A stretch of DNA of 64,000 bases from contig CAWIHS010000001.1 in NCBI GenBank assembly GCA_963836005.1, positions 434,001-498,000 of the forward strand, read 5' to 3'. The notes under the pieces were generated by a model. That model was given only the letters and a program-made list of their open reading frames with translations. It ran no database searches and was not told the DNA's origin. A program made the translations under genes and the position numbers. This DNA comes from CAWIHS01 sp963836005. GTDB taxonomy: Bacteria > Pseudomonadota > Gammaproteobacteria > GRL18. Shown one piece after another: positions 34,382-42,394 of the stretch (position 1 is the stretch's first letter; the number at the start of each line of letters is the position of its first letter).

Positions 34382-35053
34382 ATGCGTATATTGATCATTG
34401 AAGACGAAATCCAGTTACAGCGTCAGATAAGTACCCAACTTGAGCAGCACAATTTCGTTGTAGACGTTACCGCAAATGGTAAAGAAGGATTCTTTATGGC
34501 ATCTGAATATCCTTATGATGCAGCTATTATCGATATCGGGTTACCGGCAATGTCCGGGATTGACATCATCAAACAGCTTAGAACAATGGGCAGTACTTTA
34601 CCCGTACTGATCCTGACGGCCAGAAGCCGATGGCAGGATAAAGTTGAGGGCCTTGAGGCCGGAGCTGATGATTATCTAGTTAAACCGTTTCAAATGGAAG
34701 AGTTGCTGGCACGAATTAATGCCCTGCTGCGACGCGCTTCAAATAATTCAACTGAGTCACTCAACTATGGTGTTATCAGTCTTTTCCCTGGCAGTCAGGA
34801 AGTAACCTTGAACAGTATCCCGCTTGAGTTAACAGCGTTTGAATATAAAATCCTTGAATACCTGATGCGTCGACAAAATAAAGTGATATCCAAATCAGAG
34901 CTCTCTGACTACCTTTATCCTCATGATCAGGATAGAGACAGCAACGTCATTGAAGTCATTATGGGGCGCTTAAGAAAAAAACTGGATCCTGACGGACAAC
35001 TCAAACCGATCGAGACCATTCGAGGACGCGGATATCTCTTTAAACTTAAATAG
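34382..35053 (+). CDS. OmpR/PhoP-family response regulator
   Basis: A 223-residue two-component regulator. The receiver domain has acidic residues IIEDE (7-9), phospho-acceptor Asp51 in DAAIIDIGLPAMSGID, Thr79 and Lys101 (DDYLVKPF). The C-terminal winged-helix domain (about 125-222) shows ELTAFEYKILEYLM and VIMGRLRKKLDPDG. Its order and spacing with the histidine kinase (10 bp gap) mark a cognate pair. Sequence resembles PhoP/QseB-type proteins; the inducing signal is unknown. Its leader is the family A element, so its promoter may lie in or before the repeat. Confidence 0.93.
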   Translation: MRILIIEDEIQLQRQISTQLEQHNFVVDVTANGKEGFFMASEYPYDAAIIDIGLPAMSGIDIIKQLRTMGSTLPVLILTARSRWQDKVEGLEAGADDYLVKPFQMEELLARINALLRRASNNSTESLNYGVISLFPGSQEVTLNSIPLELTAFEYKILEYLMRRQNKVISKSELSDYLYPHDQDRDSNVIEVIMGRLRKKLDPDGQLKPIETIRGRGYLFKLK

Positions 35054-35063
35054 TTAAACGGTA

Positions 35064-36440
35064 ATGAATGATAAACACTCTTTTTCAGGCAGCTTTTACC
35101 TGCATAAATTTTCAATCAATCGCAGAATTTTGCTGGGCGCTATCCTGATTGTGATCATTTTCGTGCTGCTGACCGGTTTTACCTTAAACAAGACTTTTTA
35201 TGATAATGCCCTGACTTCGTTAGAACAGAAGCTTACCGGTCAGGTTTATCTGTTAATGGCTGAAAGTGTGATCACAAGTGCCGATGGACTGTTTTTATCC
35301 GGAAATCTATCCAGGGACAGTTTAAACAGACAGCTATCAAATATTAACGGCTGCATTACCAGTGCAGATGGTCAATTACTCTGGCAATCGGATGCCAATA
35401 AAAAACTCTCAATCCCGCCTATTATCACCACAGAACATGGAAAAAAAATCATCCAGCAATACCACGTCGATAATCACGCTTATATCGGTGTCAGTATTGC
35501 TATTTACTGGACTCAAATTAAAGATGGTTTCCCGCTGGTTTATCACGTTAGTGATAACATGGAAGAATTTAACCAGCAAATAAAAGATTACCGCAGAAAC
35601 TTGTGGCAGCATCTTGGACTGATGTCGTTTGTATTGGTCATTAGTCTAATGCTCTTACTGCGCTGGGGCCTCACCCCACTGCGCCGAGTGGCTAAAGAAG
35701 TGGAGGCTATAGAACAAGGTGAACAGGAGATCATACAACAACAGTATCCTGCCGAAATACGTCCTCTAACCCATAATATTAATCAGTTGATTCAGCATGA
35801 ACGAGCTCAACAATTACGTTACCATAATGCCTTAGGGGATCTTACCCATAGTCTGAAAACGCCTCTCGCGATTATCAAAGCTGAAACATTTGATCTGGAC
35901 AGGCCACACATTTATCAAAAAACAGTGCTTGATGCAGTCAACAGAATGGATCAGATCGTAGATTATCAATTACAAAAAGCTGCAACTGCAAAACCATCAC
36001 CTCATCAGAAGCCGATATCTTTATATCCTCTGGTAATGTCTGTGATCAACAGCATGAAAAAAATTTACCAGGATAAACAGATTTATTTTTCAGAAGCAAT
36101 GGATCAGCATATATATTTAAAAATTGATGAAAGCGATTTTATTGAGATCATCGGTAATTTACTGGATAACGCCTGTAAATGGTGTGAAAGCCGGGTGCAG
36201 GTAACTATGACTAAACATGATACAAAAATTCTCCTCTGCGTAACAGATGATGGTCCTGGTATTGCCAGTAACCTCATTGATGAAATAATGAATCGCGGGG
36301 TCCGTGCTGATCAACTGGTACCCGGACATGGTGTGGGTCTTGCTATTGTTAGAGATATAATCACTGCATATGATTCCGATATTCACTTTGACCAGGCACA
36401 GCCAAAGGGTACAACAGCCAGCATTGAATTTAACACTTGA
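35064..36440 (+). CDS. Sensor histidine kinase, PhoQ-like
   Basis: A 458-residue inner-membrane sensor. Two helices (about 22-40 and 183-200) enclose a periplasmic sensor of about 140 residues. A HAMP-like segment (GLTPLRRVAKEVEAIEQGEQ) is followed by the H-box LGDLTHSLKTPLAIIKAE with phospho-acceptor His262. The ATPase domain shows the N-box IIGNLLDNACKWC, G1 VTDDGPGIA and G2 GHGVGLAIV. Architecture is that of PhoQ-like kinases; whether it senses divalent cations is not clear because the acidic patch is not obvious. Pairs with the upstream regulator. Confidence 0.93.
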   Translation: MNDKHSFSGSFYLHKFSINRRILLGAILIVIIFVLLTGFTLNKTFYDNALTSLEQKLTGQVYLLMAESVITSADGLFLSGNLSRDSLNRQLSNINGCITSADGQLLWQSDANKKLSIPPIITTEHGKKIIQQYHVDNHAYIGVSIAIYWTQIKDGFPLVYHVSDNMEEFNQQIKDYRRNLWQHLGLMSFVLVISLMLLLRWGLTPLRRVAKEVEAIEQGEQEIIQQQYPAEIRPLTHNINQLIQHERAQQLRYHNALGDLTHSLKTPLAIIKAETFDLDRPHIYQKTVLDAVNRMDQIVDYQLQKAATAKPSPHQKPISLYPLVMSVINSMKKIYQDKQIYFSEAMDQHIYLKIDESDFIEIIGNLLDNACKWCESRVQVTMTKHDTKILLCVTDDGPGIASNLIDEIMNRGVRADQLVPGHGVGLAIVRDIITAYDSDIHFDQAQPKGTTASIEFNT

Positions 36441-36556
36441 TCATAGGTTTGTACTTAAGCAAAAAGGTGTAAGGATAAGCATGCCTACGAACACTTGATA
36501 TGGAGAAAGCGACATGCTAATTTAATATACTATTTTAACAGCATCGACAGTGTGAC

Positions 36557-37477
36557 TTAATTAAAGTATTGTTCCAGCTGTTCTTTGGTGAGTAAAAAAA
36601 CCCCCTGCCCGCCGTGTTCAAACTCGAGCCAGAAAAAAGGAACTTCAGGAAAAAGTTCGCATAAAGCATGTTCACTATTACCGACTTCAACGATTAACAG
36701 TCCTTCGGGATGCAAATGTCCTGCGGCCTGCCTGAGCATAGGAATTACAAGGTCAAGTCCATCTTTCCCTGCCGCAAGCCCCAGCTCAGGCTCAGCTTTA
36801 TACTCCTGAGGTAAAGCTGCCATATCTTCAGCATCGACATAGGGCGGGTTGGAAACAATAATATTATACTTTCTGTTCTGCAAACCGCTGAACAGATCAG
36901 ACTGGATGATATCGACATGATTCAACAGCTGATGGCGTTGAACATTAATCTTTGCAACCTCAATGGCCTCAGATGAGATATCAGCCAAATCAATATGCGC
37001 CATGGGAAAGTAATAGGCACAGGCAATACCAATACATCCGCTGCCTGTACATAGATCCAGAATACGATCTACAGAATCGGGATCCACAAAATCTTCGAAC
37101 TGCTTTACGATCAGTTCAGCCAGCGGCGAACGCGGCACCAGCACCCGTTCATCGACATAAAAAGCTAAACCTGCAAACCAGGCTTCATGAGTCAAATAGG
37201 CTGCTGGTATTTGTTCTTCGACACGACGAAAAATAATTTCAGTCAGGACCTGTTTTTCATTTAAAGTTAGCCGTGCAGGGAAGTAAACAGAAGAAGTATC
37301 GGGATCCAGTCCCAGTGTGTGCAACACCAGAAAGGCTGCTTCATCAATCGCAGTGGACGTACCGTGTCCATAATAAAGATTTGACTGCTTGAAAAAACTT
37401 GCACCCCAGCGAATAAAATCGCTAATAGTATGCAATGTTCCGGTTATTTCTTCGCGTTGATAACTAATGGAGTTCAT
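36557..37477 (-). CDS. prmB: 50S ribosomal protein L3 glutamine methyltransferase
   Basis: AdoMet-dependent methyltransferase of the HemK/PrmC group that modifies a glutamine in ribosomal protein L3. The motif I LDLCTGSGCIGIACAYYFP (about 138-156) and the catalytic NPPYVDAEDMAALP (about 205) identify it. The 306-residue length matches PrmB. I start at the ATG at 37477 with AGGGA 8 nt upstream, instead of a TTG 6 nt before it. PrmC is the nearest alternative but usually lies with prfA. Its usual neighbour aroC is separated here by the two-component pair. Confidence 0.93.
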   Translation of the reverse strand: MNSISYQREEITGTLHTISDFIRWGASFFKQSNLYYGHGTSTAIDEAAFLVLHTLGLDPDTSSVYFPARLTLNEKQVLTEIIFRRVEEQIPAAYLTHEAWFAGLAFYVDERVLVPRSPLAELIVKQFEDFVDPDSVDRILDLCTGSGCIGIACAYYFPMAHIDLADISSEAIEVAKINVQRHQLLNHVDIIQSDLFSGLQNRKYNIIVSNPPYVDAEDMAALPQEYKAEPELGLAAGKDGLDLVIPMLRQAAGHLHPEGLLIVEVGNSEHALCELFPEVPFFWLEFEHGGQGVFLLTKEQLEQYFN

Positions 37478-37607
37478 AGACAAAGTCCCTGCAAGGGATT
37501 GATTAAAATTTTAGTCACAATTCTACTCCTGAAAGCATAAAACTTCTTTGTTGTTTAGTAAATGCCTGCAGTTGAAATATCGTTGCCTGTGTTCATAGGG
37601 ATGTAGT

Positions 37608-37765
37608 TAGTGCCCATCCGTTTTTAGATGGACACTTGTGGCACAGGGATGTGCTAGCATTTTTTTAATGATGACAAATCATTGAATATGCAGCGAAAGA
37701 AAAATCACACTTTTTCTTTCGCGTTCCATCATATAGCCAGGATGGCTATTTATGGATGGAAACTA
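37608..37765. repeat. Family B inverted-repeat element, copy 2
   Basis: From TAGTGCCCATCCG to GGATGGAAACTA. It shares nearly the full sequence of copy 1 at 18491 (TGGCACAGGGATGTGCTAG, TGACAAATCATTGAATATGC, ATAGCCAGGATGGCTATTTA). With the family C element that follows it fills the 697-bp gap between prmB and the PDZ gene (37478-38174). Confidence 0.85.
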
Positions 37766-37791
37766 GTTAAGCTCAATTTGTTAGGAAATTT

Positions 37792-38080
37792 ATACGTTTG
37801 TAGACTCACATGGACGACTTCGGCTCCTGCCTCTCGCATGCATTTCCACCATCCATGGTGGTCAAGTGGGATATGCAGGTTATACACGAAGCAATTAACG
37901 GTCCAGAAAACGCCGTAAATCTGTCCATGGTCTTTCCCTGCAGCGGCCTCCCACGACAGGGGTACTACCCTGTTCGTGGCAGGCTTTAGGTAGCCATAGC
38001 CGGCTACCTAAAGCTGAGCCTACAGGGAAGCAGAGAATGCAACTTCCGCAGGAGCAATCATCTGTGTTTCACAAACATAT
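37792..38080. repeat. Family C element, copy 1
   Basis: Ends ATACGTTTGT (37792) and ACAAACATAT (38071-38080) are inverted with one mismatch. It shares CGCAGGAGCAATCATCTGT with copy 2 and a block (37815-37880) with family A copy 1 in reverse orientation. Inside is a strong hairpin at 37983-38014: GCTTTAGGTAGCC pairs over 13 bp with GGCTACCTAAAGC around a 6-nt loop. No coding capacity is seen. Confidence 0.7.
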
Positions 38081-38174
38081 GACTGCCTCGAAGTCATACA
38101 AATGAGTCTGCGTTAAAAGCATCATGACCGGCCTAATAATCATGCACTTATCATGGTAAAATAAGAATTTTTAC

Positions 38175-39077
38175 CTACCAGTTATTACCTCTATACCAGG
38201 GAGGCACAGGTAATTGATTTTGTCTGAACCATTCAGGATCAGGCATTGGCTGCCATGGGTTTAACATTGGAGGTGCCATATTATTCATATCAAGCGCCTG
38301 CAACAGAGTTCTTTTTTTACTCTCCGGCAATGTTTTGTGGGACATGATCTGTGTATTGATTTCGTCCAGTTTGCCTTCAAAAACAAAGTTCTGTACATTA
38401 CCATCACTGTCATCGTATTTTACAGTTGCTTTGTATTTATCATTACCCATTGACTCAACCTGCACCGACTCAAATTCAGACCAGGAATAGCTCTGTCTGT
38501 GAGTAACAGGCGGATGAAATTTTCTCGGTAGTGACGGCGGGTGATGATAGCCAAAGTCAGACGGCATCATATTATCGTACCTGCCATGGCGAGATTGGGG
38601 ATAAGGCATAGATCGTTGTGCTTGAGTCCGTCTCGGCTGCATACCAGGCTGAGCATCCAGCGTTACATCCAGTGTTTGCGGTTTACTTTGTCTAATAAGA
38701 TGCAGCTTAATAACAGTTCCAGGTTTTGAAGAGCGTATCAACCGGCTAAATTGTTCGGTAGTAAATATCTCCTGTTCATTAAAACCGCTAATAACATCAA
38801 AGGGCTCTACACCAGCTTTTGCTGCAGGTGATTGTGGGTGAACAGAACGAACCATAATGCCCTGATTATCCTTGATCTGACCGGACAGTTGATTTGCTAA
38901 AGCCATAGGTACAGGCTGAATCGCTACACCTAGCCAGGAATATGCGGATTGTTGTTCCTTATTAACGTTAACCGCAGCGTCTGTAGCCGTTGCAGAAGTA
39001 TTATTATCTGCTGAAACCATTTGTATACCGCCAGCCAGAGAACCAGCTATCAACAGGGGTAATAATTTTTTCATCAT
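38175..39077 (-). CDS. Exported PDZ-domain protein
   Basis: A 300-residue protein with a signal peptide (MMKKLLPLLIAGSLAGGIQM, Ala before Asp24). One PDZ domain of the HtrA/DegQ type follows (about 45-135: YSWLGVAIQPVPMALANQLS, then GIMVRSVHPQSPAAKAGVEP). No protease domain or catalytic triad is present. The C-terminal part is rich in Pro, Tyr and Trp and includes a small beta-rich region (KYKATVKYDDSDGNVQNF). It may be a periplasmic chaperone or adaptor that binds misfolded C-termini. A GAGGAG-type ribosome binding site precedes the ATG. It faces the hsp20 pair divergently, which suggests a stress role by context. Confidence 0.8.
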   Translation of the reverse strand: MMKKLLPLLIAGSLAGGIQMVSADNNTSATATDAAVNVNKEQQSAYSWLGVAIQPVPMALANQLSGQIKDNQGIMVRSVHPQSPAAKAGVEPFDVISGFNEQEIFTTEQFSRLIRSSKPGTVIKLHLIRQSKPQTLDVTLDAQPGMQPRRTQAQRSMPYPQSRHGRYDNMMPSDFGYHHPPSLPRKFHPPVTHRQSYSWSEFESVQVESMGNDKYKATVKYDDSDGNVQNFVFEGKLDEINTQIMSHKTLPESKKRTLLQALDMNNMAPPMLNPWQPMPDPEWFRQNQLPVPPWYRGNNW

Positions 39078-39210
39078 AGATTTCTCCTCAGTTACTCAAA
39101 AAAACATAGCTATTTCATTCAATCGCACTTGCTCAAAGAAAACTCAAGACAACTTGCTTGATATTACGTCTGATATCAGCAAATAATCAGCCTGGTTTTG
39201 CTTTATTCAT

Positions 39211-39389
39211 AAGTATGTACCCAAGCAAAAATATGTGAACATATTCATGCGTTTGTTACAGAAGACGCCGTAAATACATCCATGGTCATTCCCGACATCC
39301 TGCTTCCCACGAAACTAGTACATTCCTGTGAGTCGCAGGAGCAATCATCTGTCTTCCAGAAACACATAATTATCCTTAAGTACATACGT
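39211..39389. repeat. Family C element, copy 2
   Basis: Begins AAGTATGTACCCAAGC and ends CCTTAAGTACATACGTA: inverted ends. It contains GACGCCGTAAATACATCCATGG (the reverse of the module in family A copies 1 and 5) and CGCAGGAGCAATCATCTGT, shared with copy 1. It occupies most of the upstream part of the 556-bp space between the PDZ gene and hsp20. Confidence 0.65.
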
Positions 39390-39500
39390 ATGATGCTATT
39401 TGCAATGCATCAACTGAAACAGGATTAATTCTCAACTAAATAAATTTCAAATGTACAATGGTTAAGACTGCAAATTTCTACAAAAATTCATCTATATCTA

Positions 39501-39528
39501 TTGAAAAAATCAATTTAACAGCTATATT
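39501..39528 (+). promoter_or_regulatory. Candidate promoter for the hsp20 pair
   Basis: TTGAAA (39501-39506) and TATATT (39523-39528) are separated by 16 bp, a good sigma-70 type pair. Transcription would start near 39535 and leave a leader of about 100 nt before the ATG at 39634. No clear sigma-32 (CTTGAAA/CCCCAT) pair was seen. Confidence 0.5.
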
Positions 39529-39571
39529 TAAAAGCAGAGAATATGCTAACCGGTTTTTTAATTCTGATAGC

Positions 39572-39592
39572 GCCATCTCCAGTGGAGATGGC
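39572..39592 (+). promoter_or_regulatory. Perfect stem-loop in the hsp20 leader
   Basis: GCCATCTCC and GGAGATGGC form a perfect 9-bp stem with a 3-nt loop (AGT), 42 nt before the hsp20 start. The TCTCC of the left arm (39576-39580) is also complementary to the GGAGA of the ribosome binding site at 39622-39626, so an alternative structure that hides the site is possible. A protein operator is another explanation. Confidence 0.45.
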
Positions 39593-39633
39593 TTAAGCAG
39601 ATGTATACAAATCAGACTACAGGAGAGATCATC

Positions 39634-40074
39634 ATGGCCTTAAAACGTTACGATCCTTTTAAAGAATTCAGAGAATTGACACGTAATATAAACTCATTTA
39701 ATGATTTATATAACTCCCAGGAATTTCCTGAATTAAATGTTTCATCATTTGTTCCCGATGTTAACACCAGAGAAGGTGAATATGCTTATCATATTGATCT
39801 GGATTTACCGGGGATAGGCAAAGACGATATCAATATCCACGTAGACAAGAATGCCCTGACCGTTTCAGGTGAACGTAAAACCAAAGAAGAAGTCAAGCAG
39901 GAAGATTACTACAAAATCGAAAGCACTTTCGGTAAATTTGAGCGCCGATTTACCCTGCCAGATGATGTAGATGTGGAAAACATTCACGCCGAATCAACAG
40001 ATGGAGTACTTGAAGTTACTGTGCCTAAAATGGCAAAGAAACAGGAAGAAGTAAAGAAAGTCAAGATCAAGTAG
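39634..40074 (+). CDS. Small heat-shock protein, Hsp20 family (first copy)
   Basis: Cytosolic ATP-independent holdase that binds unfolding proteins. The 146-residue product has a short Phe-rich N-terminal arm, then an alpha-crystallin domain (about 40-135: AYHIDLDLPGIGKDDINIHV, then LTVSGERKTKEE). The segment GKFERRFTLPDDVDVENIHA closes the domain. The tail ends VKKVKIK, close to an IxI motif that caps the dimer groove. I start at the ATG at 39634 because AGGAGAG lies 7-8 nt upstream; an in-frame ATG at 39601 would put this site inside the gene. The second hsp20 follows 9 bp later. Confidence 0.95.
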   Translation: MALKRYDPFKEFRELTRNINSFNDLYNSQEFPELNVSSFVPDVNTREGEYAYHIDLDLPGIGKDDINIHVDKNALTVSGERKTKEEVKQEDYYKIESTFGKFERRFTLPDDVDVENIHAESTDGVLEVTVPKMAKKQEEVKKVKIK

Positions 40075-40083
40075 GAGCTTGTT

Positions 40084-40509
40084 ATGGATTTTGTTAAAAA
40101 TGTCAAAGACATTTCTTCTGACATGGAAGAGGGTTTAAAGGATGGTTTAGAAAAAACCAAACAAAAACTGGCCAGTGTGGCCAGTCATTTGCCATTCATA
40201 AACATGGCAAAAAACAAGCACAGCCAGTATACCATCGAGGTTGATCTGCCCGGTGTGAGAAAGGAAGATATAGACCTGTCAATTGATGGAAACACTCTCA
40301 GCGTCAGTGCAGAACGATGCATGAAAGAAGAGGTAAAAAAAGAGGATTACTATCATCTGAGCAGTTATTTCGGCAAAATAGCACGCTCTTTCACACTCCC
40401 TGAGAGCATTGATAAGGACAAGCTTGATGCAGAATACAAAGATGGCCGTCTGTATATTCGTTTAAATGAGTCAGAAAAGAAAAAACCGCAGCAGGTTTCC
40501 ATTAAATAA
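40084..40509 (+). CDS. Small heat-shock protein, Hsp20 family (second copy)
   Basis: A 141-residue second holdase. Its N-terminal arm is different from the first copy: a Lys/Glu-rich amphipathic helix (FVKNVKDISSDMEEGLKDGL) instead of the Phe-rich arm. The alpha-crystallin domain (about 48-135) has QYTIEVDLPGVRKEDIDLSI, LSVSAERCMKEE and GKIARSFTLPESIDKDKLDA. The tail ends QQVSIK, a weak IxI. The pair shares sequence, so a tandem duplication followed by divergence, or a hetero-oligomer, is likely. Preceded by TAGGAG and co-transcribed with the first gene; a terminator follows. Confidence 0.94.
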   Translation: MDFVKNVKDISSDMEEGLKDGLEKTKQKLASVASHLPFINMAKNKHSQYTIEVDLPGVRKEDIDLSIDGNTLSVSAERCMKEEVKKEDYYHLSSYFGKIARSFTLPESIDKDKLDAEYKDGRLYIRLNESEKKKPQQVSIK

Positions 40510-40551
40510 ACAGCGCAGTTCAAGTTAGTTTATGCCCGGCTGCCATTCATA

Positions 40552-40594
40552 ACGTACCCAGAGACAAATTCGTTTGTGTCTGGGTACGTTTTGG
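40552..40594 (+). terminator. Strong intrinsic terminator after the hsp20 pair
   Basis: ACGTACCCAGAGACAAA pairs with TTTGTGTCTGGGTACGT over 17 positions with one mismatch, around a TTCG tetraloop, followed by TTTT. It ends the hsp20 transcript and separates it from the convergent cbpA-cbpM genes. Confidence 0.85.
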
Positions 40595-40611
40595 TGATTG
40601 CTATAGTTTTA

Positions 40612-40799
40612 GTAACTATTCAGCGTGTTTTTATTAACTCGCAAATTATTGATACCAGGTGTTTGTGAAAGAAGTTTATATAGCATGGATGCTATATAAA
40701 GCCTGCATGGACGCATTTACGGCGTCTTCTGCAACAAATTCCTGGTATCAATGACGTTTTTCAAAGTACGCTGATTTTCAAAGTACGCTGAATAGTTAC
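40612..40799. repeat. Family A inverted-repeat element, copy 5
   Basis: The clearest copy: GTAACTATTCAGCGTG at 40612 and ACGCTGAATAGTTAC ending at 40799. It includes CAGGTGTTTGTGAAAGAAG and GCATTTACGGCGTCTTCTG as in copy 1, and a direct duplication of TTTCAAAGTACGCTGA next to the right end. It lies between the hsp20 terminator and the stop codon of cbpM, 9 bp from the latter. Confidence 0.85.
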
Positions 40800-40808
40800 T
40801 AGTTTTAA

Positions 40809-41126
40809 TCAATACCTTCTGTCCAGAACATTAACCCTGGAGCGCAGACTTTCAATCTCTTCCATTAATTCCAGAGCCAACGCGATACCAGCAAGATTGA
40901 CCCCCAGATCCTGCTGCAAACGCAAAGCAGTTTTGGCACGCTGAAGATTAGGCCCGCTAAAACGCCAATGGATGACTTCGTGTCCGCGTGGTTCTATGAT
41001 ACCCTCATCAACCAGATCTATAACCCACTCTGCATTCACAGAGCAGGCTCTGCATACTTCACCCAGCGTTAATTCGCATCCTTCATCCAGCAATAGTCCC
41101 GATAATGTTTCAGTCTTTATCATCAT
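40809..41126 (-). CDS. cbpM: Chaperone modulator CbpM-like (MerR-type fold)
   Basis: A 105-residue partner of the co-chaperone CbpA; in E. coli CbpM binds the J-domain of CbpA and blocks its action. It has the helical N-terminus typical of the family (LTLGEVCRACSVNAEWVIDL), then a basic stretch RGHEVIHWRFSGPNLQRAKT and a C-terminal leucine-rich helix (DLGVNLAGIALALELMEEIE) of the MerR-like dimer type. It follows cbpA by 11 bp. A family A element ends 9 bp beyond the stop codon. Confidence 0.9.
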   Translation of the reverse strand: MMIKTETLSGLLLDEGCELTLGEVCRACSVNAEWVIDLVDEGIIEPRGHEVIHWRFSGPNLQRAKTALRLQQDLGVNLAGIALALELMEEIESLRSRVNVLDRRY

Positions 41127-41137
41127 TTATCCCCCTT

Positions 41138-42082
41138 CTAAACTCCTAACCCGGCACGCGGATTAAATGCCAGTTTCTGTTCCATTTCGCGATAGATGGC
41201 TTTTGCCTTATCATTCTCCGCCCTGGGTAAGGCAATCTGTATGACTACATAAAAATCACCCGGCGGTTTGCCAGGGATCCCCCGTCCCTTTAATCGAAGT
41301 CGTTTCCCGGCTGAGCTGTCAGGCGGTATTTTTAAATCGACGACTCCGTCAGGCACAGGTACTTTAACTGTAGCTCCGAGGGCAGATTCCCAGGGTGCCA
41401 CAGGCAAGTCTAGATAAACATCACGTCCTTCGACTCGATAATGAGCATGTGATCTGAATTCTATTTCTAGATAAAGATCTCCGGTTCCGCCTTTGCCCAT
41501 ACCTGCAGAACCCTGCCCTGCCAGGCGGATCTGTTGACCCTGCTTCACACCTTTAGGGATCCGTACATTTAATGTTCTTTCCCTGGTGATCACATGCCCC
41601 TGAGAATCGATCTCTGGAGCCTGCAGGGTTATCGTACGGGTTGCACCTTGATAAGCATCTTCCAGATCAATCACAACTTTAGCATGATGATCCTGACCTT
41701 TCGCATCAAAACCGGTCTGCCTGTTTTGAGCCTGCCGATAGCCTCTGCCGAACAATGTTTCAAAAAAATCACTATAGGCAGCATCATCACCCCCGGTAAA
41801 ACCACCGCCGCTAAATTCAAATCCAGCATCCCAGTCTGGAGGAGGCCGGAAATCCTGCCCAGATTTCCAGTCGGCACCTAACTGATCATAAGCGGCCCGC
41901 TTTTCCGGATCTTTGAGTACTTCGTAGGCTTCACCAACCTGTTTGAATTTATCTTCCGCATCAGCTTCCTTACTGACATCAGGGTGATATTTACGTGCCA
42001 GCTTTCGATAGGCTCGTTTGATCTCATCCTGAGTGGCCTCTTTACTGATACCCAAAGTCTGGTAATAATCATTGTATTGCAT
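41138..42082 (-). CDS. cbpA: DnaJ-family co-chaperone CbpA
   Basis: Co-chaperone of DnaK and curved-DNA-binding protein. The 314-residue product has the J-domain with HPD at residues 33-35 (KLARKYHPDVSKEADAEDKF), a Gly/Phe-rich linker (FEFSGGGFTGGDDAAYSDFF) and two C-terminal substrate-binding domains (RTITLQAPEIDSQGHVITRE and RIPKGVKQGQQIRLAGQGSA). There is no zinc-finger domain, which separates it from DnaJ. It starts the cbpA-cbpM operon, transcribed towards the hsp20 genes. Confidence 0.95.
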   Translation of the reverse strand: MQYNDYYQTLGISKEATQDEIKRAYRKLARKYHPDVSKEADAEDKFKQVGEAYEVLKDPEKRAAYDQLGADWKSGQDFRPPPDWDAGFEFSGGGFTGGDDAAYSDFFETLFGRGYRQAQNRQTGFDAKGQDHHAKVVIDLEDAYQGATRTITLQAPEIDSQGHVITRERTLNVRIPKGVKQGQQIRLAGQGSAGMGKGGTGDLYLEIEFRSHAHYRVEGRDVYLDLPVAPWESALGATVKVPVPDGVVDLKIPPDSSAGKRLRLKGRGIPGKPPGDFYVVIQIALPRAENDKAKAIYREMEQKLAFNPRAGLGV

Positions 42083-42394
42083 TTACATGTCTCAACTTTA
42101 AACGAAGTGATGATCTATTTTAACCCAGTAACAGCTTGAGTATTCCTAAACCTGAACAAATCTGCTGTGAGTGTCCAATGCACCGGATCTCCAGGACTTT
42201 TAGAATACCCCCATAGGGATGACTGTGAATAAACCTGAAAAACCGTGTCTCTTCAGTAGCTTGACCAGTTGGTTAAGATCTTTCTGAGTAGTTTTAGGAT
42301 AAACATAGTCTCAGCTATTATAATAATAAAGGTTGTATGAATGGAAACTTTTAAAAATCGTAAATAACCCGCAAACCAAACACAAGGACAGGAT
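42083..42394. other. Gap between cbpA and the next gene; nothing certain
   Basis: A 312-bp divergent intergenic region that must hold the promoters of cbpA (minus) and of the gene at 42395 (plus). A CCCCCAT at 42208 resembles the -10 box of heat-shock sigma factor promoters, but no good -35 partner was found. No repeat element was recognised. Confidence 0.5.

Noticed and set aside
42208..42213. CCCCAT-like heat-shock sigma factor -10 box before the gene at 42395
   Set aside because: No -35 box at a suitable distance and about 180 bp from the start codon.
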